Part shown: positions 10,284-21,000 of the stretch, one piece after another
How positions within the stretch are numbered: the stretch's first letter is position 1
Layout: the number at the start of each line of letters is the position of its first letter
Source: Ichthyosporea sp. XGB-2017a
Lineage: Eukaryota; Opisthokonta; Ichthyosporea
Direction: 5' to 3'
Assembly (NCBI GenBank): GCA_002811675.1
Contig: PDIM01010453.1
Location: forward strand, 58,724 to 98,614
Length of the DNA stretch: 39,891 bases
Program-made: the position numbers and the translations under genes
Notes under the pieces: generated by a model
Databases searched by the model: none
Seen by the model: only the letters and a program-made list of their open reading frames with translations
Told to the model about the DNA's origin: nothing

Positions 10284-10290
10284 TTTTATA
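10284..10290 (-). promoter_or_regulatory. TATA box candidate for the type II surface protein
   Basis: TATAAAA lies on the minus strand about 130 nt upstream of the ATG at 10156, leaving room for a 5' untranslated region of about 100 nt. This is motif evidence only. Confidence 0.4.
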
Positions 10291-10590
10291 TGCGACTGAA
10301 ATAAGACCGACATGAAGACTGGACGTCATCAGATGCCTGGCGTCTGTAACTACTGTAGCTAATTGCTAATTTGCGTAATTCCATCAATCGGTTTCAACAC
10401 TTTACCCATTCCTGTGATTGGTCAATAGTACTACATAGTATATTAAAGTGGAATCCTCCCTTAGAGCAACTCCATTCCTTGCCATCAACTACAACGCAAT
10501 TACTAATTCCAGTCACGAGTGTACTTTGCAGTTTTAAATTGCCTTTAATTTAACAGAAATCGAAATTAACCTGATATGGCTCCATGTGCT

Positions 10591-10663
10591 CCTTTGACGT
10601 GAACTACAGTGTAGCAAGGTCGATGGAATTAGAGTGGTCAGTCAACAATATTACCTTTGACGT
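10591..10663. promoter_or_regulatory. duplicated CCTTTGACGT element (CRE/bZIP-like)
   Basis: The 10-mer CCTTTGACGT occurs at 10591-10600 and 10654-10663, exactly 63 bp apart, followed by G or A. TGACGT is a half of the CRE/ATF palindrome recognised by bZIP factors. It lies about 440-510 bp upstream of the surface-protein start. Confidence 0.45.
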
Positions 10664-11234
10664 AACGGCCCTGTATCCACTTGTAGACTGTAACCCTCCC
10701 CCTCTCAGATGTAAGTTCAATGTAACGCATTATATATAATTCTGGGAGGCGGAAGCGCTGTAAGAGTTTGCTTCTTCAGTTCAATGAACGTCACGTCCTT
10801 TAAAAGACGCGGAAAAAGGCCCAAAGCTTCCTTATCAATGCAAAACCCTAAAAAGGAAAGAAAGGTCAAGCTGTTCCTGACAGTCATTGGTTATTGTTCT
10901 CATTCAAATTTCATAATCCATTGTGAACACTGCTAAAGAAAAGCCCTATTCTTTGAAATTCCCATGCAACGTCCCTTCAACGCCTCTAGTGCCCCAGCTC
11001 GTGATGAGGTTTATTCAAGTCTAAACTCGTGAGAGTCTCTGGTGACTGCGGAGACTGATAGCTTACGTACTACAGTAATTCTATTTGGTCCTCATTTGTT
11101 CTTCGATAGTTCCATAATTAAGATCAGATGTTCTTAACTTTTCGTGACGCAAAAGGTGTGTTTTTATTTTGGTATTATCACATGGTATCATATATATCAG
11201 GCAAGCATTTGTCATGTGCTTTGTACCAATTGAA

Positions 11235-14200
11235 TCAAGATACTGCCATTGACAAGACCTTGTCGACCACGCTATTCTTGTCCAGTTTCTGATTCAGAAC
11301 TTTTTCATCCTTCGCCATAAACGGGTCATTTTGAAACAAACGTGTGGCCACCTTGGATGTACCATGAGCTGCCATTTTGAAAACACCCCCAGCACCTTTT
11401 CCTACTTTTGAAACGCTTGCTGCGATAGTAGACCAACGACTTTCCTTCTTACCTTGCTGCATTGACTTGTCTTCATCATCACCTTTGCTCTCATCTTCAG
11501 TTTTATCTTCATGAAGCTCGCTATAGCTTGCTCGCAAGAGAATATTCTCAAATGAGTACAGCGATGAGATAGGTACAAGGAGAAGAAATGATTGAAGTAT
11601 ATTAATATCATCTTCCAGTCCATCCAGAAAAGGGCGGTATGCCAAAAAGTACGACAGTAACGAGAGCACTACATAAGAGGCAATCAGCAACGTCCCTGCA
11701 ATCTCATTGGAGCTCACGTTGCTATCTATCGAACTAGTGTATTCGATTTCAAAAGTTTTTAAGTTGGCTTGTAGATAAACCTGTTCCCATTGGTCTAACT
11801 GTCGATATGTATCGTTGTAAATACCAGCTGTCCCCGTTGCCGTATTCGCATTGTAAATTCTCCATAGAGGAACCGCTTCTACCATACCAGGAACATTACC
11901 ACTGCCAACCGAACCTAATAGAATTCCAGTACAGACTGGTTGATAGAGGTATGAATCTAAAGTTTGTATACGAATATCCGGAAGTCCTCCTTGAGCGGTA
12001 ACACGACTAGTTGCAGATGCAGTACCAACTGAGCAACCATTCCACAATTCCAAATCTGTGATGATAGACGTAGAATACTGATTAGAAGAAAGTCCAGTCT
12101 CATCAAAAACGGTATAGCCAGCATAGTAGAAGTCATCCACAGCATTCTGGGCATCTTGGAGTGTTGGTTTGTTTTCAGAATTTAACTGAAGCAGGTACTC
12201 TCTAGATCTAGTAAGAGCCTGTCGAGCTTGGGTTCTTGATAGGCTATTCCAATTGACGTACGATAACCCCACTTTTAAATCCGTGGCCAATGGCTCAATA
12301 AACAGCCATTGATAGCAACTAAAGTATAGGGCCGTGAGGACGAAAAACAAACCGAGTTTAAAAATTGTTTTAGATTTTTCACTACCACTTCCAATATTGC
12401 TTGTTCGTGTTCGCGACAGCGGCGGTAAGTGAACATTTGCATGGGACGGAAAGAACTGCTCAATATTTCTTGAAAACTTTAGTGAATCATCTATCTTATT
12501 AATAGTGTCTTCTGTTGCTCTTAGTAAATGACTATAACTTAAAGCGCTTTCCTGCCCTAGTGTCAATTTATGTTTAGACTGACTTGACTTGAGTTTTGCA
12601 CTCTTTTCGACCTCCTTTTGTATTTCCAATTTGCCTAATACAAAATCCCTTTCTTGTTCATAACCTGTTATAGACGTAAGCCTGTGGTTTTTCATTGCTT
12701 TATACGCCCTCTTCCAATATTCTTGTAGAGACAAGATAAACTCTTTTGGAAGTCGGAGGTATATTGACATACAAATGGATTTGTATTTTGAAAATTTCAT
12801 TGCCTTTGGGATTATAATAGCTACAGTACAAAACAAATGGATTGATAGGAAATTTCAAATGGTGGTAGCATTAGTACCCATTGGAAAATATCAAAGTAGT
12901 GCGCAAAATGGCTTTGCCCTCTAACTTACCTGCATATGCAACAGCCAGACAAACTAAAGACAAGACTGAGAACATAAACCCAACAAATTGTGCATCGTTC
13001 AAACGATCGCTGTAGAAGTCTTCAAAATAAAAAGCTGAGCTATTGAATTGCTTAACAAAGTTATCCCCACCACAATTATTAATAATGTAATACACATTTG
13101 CTTGAGTGGAAGAATCAATCTCTGTAATGGGCAATGTGGTTATGGTCCGAGCATTAGTAATAACCCCCTGGGTGGCCTGCAGGAGACTAACGAGCGCCTG
13201 GTTCGCGGAGTTTGTAGCGATTTCATATTCGGGAATTGTTGCCTCCTTTATAAGGGTAGCATGAGCCCCGGTCGCCTCGTCGTATTTGCTAGACAGGCTT
13301 CTCAGGTTGGCCTCCATCTCCTCTGCAATAAAGTTCAAGGATTGAGCTAAGGACGAAATATACGCATTTTTAAAGGCTTCCCTATTGGCGGTTTGCTGTG
13401 CCGTTGCCGTGGCTGCACTTGTTCCATACTGGGCTGAATTTGTAGAGTAATCGGGTAATACTCCCTTATTGATAAGTTCTAAAGACCGAGCATATTGGGC
13501 ACTTGAGGCACAATAGAACCTCTGCTCACCAGCAGTAGCAACAACATCTATGCCTTCTTTATAATCTTCCAGAAAGGCGGTATCAATGGCAAAGTTTGCA
13601 ATTGCAAGAGAGAACCAAATAGCAAAAAGCATCCACACCATCCAACGGGCAATTTTCACCTCCCTGCTTTTCATATTTTCCCCAATGACTTTGGATTGAA
13701 GCAAGCGATGCATGCGCTTTCGTGACCCCCGTTTAGACTCAGCAATGTAATCATCCTCATCCAATGAAAATGCTAGAGACTTTCGCTTCTGCAAAGTTGG
13801 CTTTTTTGTCATCAATTTCTTTCGATCCTTCGATTCATCCCTCAAAGATTGAGCAAATGCTGAGACCGAATCTTTGACCAGTTGATCCCTTCTATCTTTC
13901 TTTTTTTGCAGCAAATCATCGTCATCGTCGAATGTAAATTTCATATCTTTAACTGCATGAATCTCTTTACTGGAAGACAGCTCTCCTGTGTCTGAGGTTA
14001 CTTCAATTCGAAATGAAGGGGAACCAGAACTTGCCCCCTGCGATGATAATATGCCATTTCCTCTTTTTGATTTCGGTTTTTGAATTCTGTAAAGCTGAAG
14101 AACGACTATACTCTTCATGCTTTCAACTGTGTTCCCACTGAAATCACTATTCTTTGGCAGCATCATTGGCAATTTTCGGCACCTCAGTGTGGGTATCACT

Positions 14201-17200
14201 TCCATTGTTTTTAACTCCTCTTCCAATGAATGATGTTGAATAAATTCCGAATGGCGTTTATCTGAAGAGGAGGTCAGTTTGGAAAAACTATCTATGCTCA
14301 TGTATTGGCATTCTTCTTCATATTTGGGAAACCAATGCGCTACTCGACTCTGCGATGAAGATCTCCGCCCTTGATTGATTGAAACTGAAGTTGTTATGGA
14401 TACGTCACCTGTTTTTGAGTTTTCTAGATGAGGTTCTATCATTTTCTTTGCACTTGCTGAATGATACTTTATCTTCTGACCATCAATCACCACCAGTTCC
14501 ATACTCTCACGGATTGCCGACTTATCATTCTCGGGCGGAAATTCCCGGATAACCCAAATGCAAGCAGTGTATACGAGCTGCAAATGTGAATCCAGATGTT
14601 CATGTAACTTAACGTGTGCCCTAAATGCATTTCCTTCTGCATCCAAAAATATAACGGGGAATTGTTTGCTCATTAGCTGCTGCTCACTTGTCTCCAGATA
14701 ATTACGAAGAAACTTGTTGTGAAGGGAAGCGTAAGGCTCAATCATGAGAGCAGAGATATTTCTCTGACACAAGTCAGAGGAGGAGCACTTGAAGATTTCA
14801 GTCGCTCGTTTGTTGACTGTTATTATTTGCCCCAGCTTATTCGGCGATCCACTGATGGAAACGGAAGCACATTCGTTGTTGAAAAATGACATATCTAAAA
14901 ACTTTTTGTACAACTTCAATTCTTGCACAGTCTTTGTTGCGTCTTTTAGTTGAATACAAAGCTCTTCAGACTTCCTCAGTGCTAGCATGGACTTGTGTCT
15001 TTCGTTCATGAATTCTACTAAAAATATGGCAAAAAGCTGATACACAGCTGGGGATTTGGGATTCGTGCGAATTAAGTCCTTGTGTGCCTTTGTAGTCTGC
15101 CGCAGTACCTTGTTCAGCTTTTTTAATAAGTCATATATCCGCTTTGCTTTTGGGGCGGGCTTTAGTAGTTCACTCCATACACGTTTGCCGAGATTGTACA
15201 AGACCATATGGCTTTGCCCACACTTGGAGATTGAGCGTGAGTGAATGACATACACATGTACATTCTTGTTGCATTCACTTATGTTGAACAGTTCTGTGAT
15301 ACTGCTTTCGAGCACAAATATCTGAAACTTTTGCGAAAGATTCAGTGAAGAATACACAGTACTATTCTTAACCTCCTGCAGTAGAGAAATGGCTTTGTTA
15401 TAGTTCCATTCTGACCACAGCGCATACCTTCCCCAGACGAGATAGAGACTCACAAGATCCGTGCTATAGTTTAATGTCGAAGATAACCATCCTCGGATCT
15501 GTTTGTAAACTTTTTCCTTTTCATGAACGAATATCAAGTCATGAATTTTCGGGTCACCAGGAATCGGGTCCGTTTCTTCGCCATAGTCAACCACTAGACG
15601 GCGCTTTGTAGAGGACCTCTTTGGCATGACTTGATTATCCGCGATTATTGAGTACTCTTCTGCAGTAAACATATAGCCCGTATTCTGCAAAAACAGTCTT
15701 ATTTTTTTCGCGATATAAATAGGATGAACCAAATCGGCAACAGAAGTATAAGCAAACCATTCCAGTCTCGAGTCAATGCCCTGTACAGTGCAATACCATA
15801 TCAGCGGTGTGACAAAATAGAGCATCATGCCCGGTGAAAGGGAGTCGGTATTGGAGTCTAGACCGTTTTCTCCTGGGTTTGTGCTGTTAGCCACCTGAGA
15901 AAAGGCAGAGATGATAGTGCACCAGATAAAACTGGAAAGTCCACATACCCGAACCTTGTTTATGAGGTCACTATGATAGGCAAGATAGACAGTAAAAGAG
16001 TACACCAAAAAGAATCCACACACCAGACAAATTAACAAAAGAATTAGTACCCAACTCTTTGGAGAGAGAATAACATAAATCAGCACCAAACTAGCTTTAA
16101 TAATCCACAAAGCCTTGTCTGAATGCGCAAATATTCTAGCCAGAGAATCCTTTGAAAAGGGATTGTTATCAAACAAAGTTGTGGTGAGATTGTAGCTTAA
16201 TACCATTGCTGGAAGTCCGATGACAATGCTTATTATTGGAACAAATACATTAAAGGTGTTATAGCAGTCGTTCAATTCGTCCAATACAAACTTGCAAAAG
16301 ATATTATCTATGGTAATGGTGATAAAAGGCAAAGCTAGGACGGTGGAGTAAGCCAATAAAGCATATTTGAATAGAATAAATAGTACACGTTCCCATGCCG
16401 TGAGCCTCTTAGCAAAAGACAATTCCCGATTAATAACTCGCTTGATTCTCCGAGATATATCTTCCGAGGTTACGGTTACTGTTGCTTTGGGAGCTGTTTT
16501 GTTTTGGGAATCAAGATCTTTAAGCGAGCTATCGTTTTCCTTCTTTTCCTTTTGGGCATCAACTTCTCCATTCATTTCATCCTTTTCCTCAGTGACATCC
16601 CCAGGTACTCTTACCACCACAGAAGAGGTCTGTAGAGGAGTACGTGATCCATAGAAGGCTGAGTAGCCCTGCTGCTCTGATGTCCTTCGTCGATGTTTCT
16701 CTTTCATTGCATGAGAAGACTCTATATCCCATTCCCGTAGTTCTGTATCTCCCCTTTCTATCTCGATCACCTCATCTTCCAACAACGCGGCAATATTCTT
16801 CCCAACCATTTTGCGACACACGGGCAGGCAATACACATACAACACGCATAGGCCAAGCACATAGGCTGCCTGGAAAAAGGTCAATGCGTATATTACAGTG
16901 GGTTCAGACTCATCATACCACGCGAAGCTTAGCCCCAGAGATATATCCCTCAGCCAGCCCACCCAGTCATCGTTCCAGAGGAACCCTCTGGCCAATGGAA
17001 AGGACAACATCTGCAGAGAGTCCACCACCAGCAGCACACAGCCCGCCCATAAGGGAAGATTAAAAGACGTAGTAATACAATACAGCGTGAGGTATACATC
17101 ATTTTTCATCTTGTTGATGAATATCTCTGCACTGGTTTCTAATCGTAGCGAGGAGTCTTCAGCATGGTGGTGATCCTCATCTAACTTAGTGTTACTCGTT

Positions 17201-17274
17201 ATATCATAATACAATGCCTCATTATCCTCCTCCTCGCTTTCGGAAGACGACGGGTCCCATTCCATTCCTTCCAT
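11235..17274 (-). CDS. giant polytopic PAS protein, TmcB-like (paralogue A), one intron
   Basis: Exons 17274-12930 and 12820-11235 encode about 1976 residues; the start is ATG 17274. The first ~550 residues hold an acidic cytoplasmic head and several membrane spans (about nine hydrophobic segments). A soluble helical region with TPR-like repeats follows (about 590-780), then a PAS-like fold at about 795-905 (GQIITVNKRATEIF, NISALMIEPY, FPVIFLDAEGNAF). A long charged, Ser-rich linker leads to two membrane units: span about 1210-1230, a Ser/Thr/Ala-rich external loop, a span at about 1430-1450, the cytosolic RLPKEF motif, another span, a second external loop and a last span near 1860. This order matches proteins annotated as tiny macrocysts protein B-like in protists and chytrids. 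Its biochemical role is not established; sensory signalling is inferred from the PAS fold. A paralogue lies divergently next to it. Confidence 0.82.
12821..12929 (-). other. intron of the TmcB-like paralogue A gene (109 nt)
   Basis: On the minus strand the donor is GTAAGT and the acceptor ACTGTAG. TACTAAT lies at 12870-12876. Splicing gives G|CT (Ala) and joins the end of one membrane span (CLAVAYA) to the cytosolic segment that leads to RLPK. Confidence 0.9.
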
Positions 17275-18008
17275 GGCAGGTATTGTTTCGTTTCCGTTAC
17301 GATCTACTTAATGTATCTTGTATAACCAATTAAATTGCTTCTCCCCCTGACTGGTTAACTATATATCTCGCGCGTCCTTGTCATTCCCACACCCTCAACC
17401 CTGTCCCAAGTGTTTTCTTTCTTTGTTGTTTTATAATCTTTTCTCTCACAGTACCTTCACACTCTGGAACAGCACATTTGGGTGTACATGTGGAGAAAAA
17501 GAAAACAAGCAAAAGTGAAATTCCCTTGTTGTTTCTTAAACTGAAAAAAAAGTCCCCTGTCGGTTTTTATTTTTTTCTTTTTTACTAAAAATAGATTTTT
17601 GTGCCAGAAAAATCAAACAAAAAGCCAAAAATTAGAGAGAATAAAAAAAATAGTTTTCACGTGGCCTTACTTTGTTAAATCCTCGCTAAAATAATCGAGA
17701 AATCATTCTTTGGTTACATTTCTTGGACTGTGGACTTTTCATTTTGGTACTCAATAACTTCAGCGGGTCATTTTGTTTTGTTTAAAATAGCAATGTTTGG
17801 CCCTTTCTCTCTCTCTCTCTCTTTTTCAAATAAAAGTAATCAGAATTGGAAAAAGATAAACAATCAGTCTGGAAAACGGGGATAGGAGACTGAAGAGATG
17901 AACAGAGTCTATGAAGGATAATGAAGGGATAGACGATCGTTGTGTATAAAGAGAAAACAGAGGAATAGCCTGAGTGAGTAAAGACAGCAAAGCAAGGGAG
18001 GGCGTGGG
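17275..18008. promoter_or_regulatory. shared 734-bp divergent promoter region of the TmcB-like pair
   Basis: The two paralogues are transcribed away from this region. Visible elements are TATATA about 85 nt upstream of the minus-strand start (17360-17365), a CCAAT near 17326, TATAAAG 58 nt upstream of the plus-strand ATG (17945-17951), long A/T runs and a CT microsatellite. No gene is seen inside. The activity of each motif is inferred. Confidence 0.5.
17806..17822. repeat. (TC)n microsatellite
   Basis: An uninterrupted TC dinucleotide run sits about 190 nt upstream of the plus-strand paralogue. The GA/CT tract may bind a GAGA-type factor or may simply be slippage-prone. Confidence 0.9.
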
Positions 18009-21000
18009 ATGATAGATTCAAGAACAGGGAGTTTTAATGGGCGAGCGGGCGGTAGGGATGAGCTGTACATCACACAGCTTATCAAGAAATTCCGAGATGG
18101 GGTGTTTGGGGTGTTGTTTGTGATGGCAAAAGATACATCCTTGCCAAAGGAGTTTGTTATTATGGGGATGATTATTGACTTTTGCCAATTGCTTTCCTTT
18201 TCCATGACTAATGTGTTCCCTTGGAATACTACGCTGACATCTGCCTTGTCCACCATTCTGCTGTTTATCCGCTTCGAATGGTATCTGGAGGGGAGCGCCA
18301 TATCCGTCATGCTCATTTTCTATACTTGCCTTTTTATGGTGACTGGGTTACTGGTCATAGCCGCATATGTGGGCTATGAATTCTCTGAGAAGAACTTTAA
18401 AAATCTGTGGACACTGAAAGTGCTTCGGTCTGTCGCGGGTCTGTTTGTAACAGTTCTATACATTCCCATTCTCACAGTGTTTATAGCTATGCTGGATTGT
18501 AGTGAGCAGGACGACAACTTATTTGACTGTTTTGACATGTGGCACATGATTAATATAATTGCTTCAGTTGTAATTTCAATTCTCTTTATGGCCCTTTCCC
18601 TCTTAGTTGCTGCGACCTTTTATGAAGATGATCCTTTGGGTGACGCAGGACTGGCCAGGCCGCATGCACGCCTAGATGCATTTTATTTGTTTATGAAGAC
18701 TCTTATTACAATTATGTTCACCCTGTTTGAGAAGAATTCACAGGATAAGTCATTGGTACAGTGGTGTTTGATAGGCCTTTTAGTATTTGTAGGCTTGAGT
18801 GTAACTTATTTAAACATTATGTACCTACCTTATTATAATTTCGGATACTGTCAGTTACGCGCAGCTCTTATGACCATTTTTACATGGTCCACCTTTTGTC
18901 TGGTCATCACAAAGATTATTAATGATGAAGATAACTCCACAGGTGCACTCATGTTTTACATCGGGGCACCTCTTTTGGGCATCGCAGCCTCCCTGCTGTG
19001 CTCCAAACGGCGATTGCAGATTGTAAGGTACCCAAAATCTAAGCTGGGCAGTCCCTACGAAGTGGAGATGAAAGCCCGGTTTTTCTTCGAAGATGTAATC
19101 AATTCTGTGATGAAATCTCGAGAGGAGTCTGCGGGTGCAGCTATAGATACTGTTAATATCGACAGCAAGACATCGGAATTCGCACTCATCATCAATGAAT
19201 TTGGGTATGAAGATAAAATTGATAAGAATAGCACTATTAAATCCCTGAAGGCGGGAAGGGAAGAGCGGATAAACATGATCAGTATTGACAATCTGAAAGC
19301 GGTAGAGAGGCTTTACCAGGAGGCATCAACGGTATTTTCAGTCTCAGCTTCTTTGCACCTTTTCTGGGCAAAACTGTATCTTATATACTTTCAGGATATC
19401 GGCAAAACTGTAGAACACTTAAGCTTAGCGGAAACAAAATCTCCAAGTTTTGATGAAGAATTTACTATATTTCGGCAGCGACAAATGCTCCAAGATAAAG
19501 TGAAGCGTGAAGATTCTATAAACAATTCTGAAGATGGAAAAATCAATGGGGAATCATCTGGAGATATTATCTCATTTATTGCATTTCAGAAGCATATGGA
19601 GGATAGCAGAAAATATAGTCGAAGATGCGCAATGCACTATATGGAATTATGGTCGGAAGTGCTCGCAGATACGCCCGATTTGCATGCAATTCATACTCTG
19701 GCAGGTAAGATTACAGTTGCACTAGAACTCGCTAATTCGCACTATCAAAAGGTGCTTCGATTGAGCCCTCAAAATGAATCACTGTTATTTGAGTATGCAG
19801 AATTCTTATCAAGCGCAGCTCAAGATACAAAAAAAAGTGAGTCTTTTAGGAAAAAAGCAGTGGAGATAAAGGAGGTAAAAGAGAGAAAAAATGGGGAGAA
19901 TAGTGAATCTGCTCTTGGAAATTTCTTAATAGAGGACAAAAATGCAGTTTTTGTTATCAATGGAAAGCCACTTGAGGAAGGAGATCCTAAGCTAGGGACA
20001 ATTGAAGAGGTAAACTTCACGGCAAGCAATTTGCTGAAAGCCTATGTTCCGAGTAATTTCGCATCTGTGAACTTTTTTGAAACTATTCTGCCGTATCCAT
20101 TTAATGTTATGTATATTCGCGATATTCATAACTGGTCAAAAACTGGGACGGCTGAACTATTCAATACTGTCCAAAGGGTCTTTGTACAGACGCTGGCAAC
20201 AAGAAATTTGATTCCGGTGGAGTTAATCATGCTTCCGAATAACTTCAGACAAGGAAAGCCTTTCTCCTTTTTAGTTGTTCTTCGGGAACGCCTAGTGAAA
20301 CAATACTTTATGCTAGTGGATCAGAAGACACGTGCTGTACTCGCTATATCACAGTGTAGAGAGCTACTTGGAAGGGATACGAAAGATGTTGTGGTAGATG
20401 CGGATGACGTAAAGACGATGAGAGAAACCAACAAAGCTCCAAAGATAAGCATTGACGATTTGATCCCAGAGGTTTATAAAAATACGTCCGTATTTGAGAC
20501 AGCGCAAGGTCACATCGCTGATATTTTTCAAATTAACCAATCGTCTGGTGTTCCTGAAGCCAAAAAGTATGTGGTACACCTAGCGACTGTCGATGCTTAC
20601 GACGAGTCTGTTGACATATTGACAATTGACCCTATCCAGGCTAAATCATCCTTTTTGATCCAAAAAAAGGGCAAAGCAAGGCGGGGCTCTATAGCTCCAA
20701 CTGGGGCTGCATACGAAGCCAATTTGGTCGTAGATGCTGCAGAACAGGAAAGCTTAACACGGGAAATTATCAAGTTTTCGGAAAAAAATTCTTTAGGTCA
20801 TGAAGAAGAAAGCGTTGAGATGAAAGTAGATGTCGATACCCTACTGAGAATAATTGTAAGCTTTTAATTTTGACTGCTTTCTTTGCCCGTCACTGATGTC
20901 TATTTCTCATTTACTAATTACAAATGAATTTTATTTACATTGCTTCTTTGTTTTTTTTTTTGTTATTTTTTTTTATATATACACGCATTAGATGCAAAAT

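Larger units (their letters stand above)
10157..11234. other. 1.1-kb upstream region of the type II surface protein, CRE-like site cluster
   Basis: No gene was recognised. Open frames are short and lack codon structure. The region holds a minus-strand TATAAAA (10284-10290), several TGACG-type motifs (10322-10328, 10595-10600, 10658-10663, 10788-10796, 11144-11148) and a telobox-like AAACCCTAA (10843-10851). The right part is the 3' flank of the large membrane-protein gene. Confidence 0.55.
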
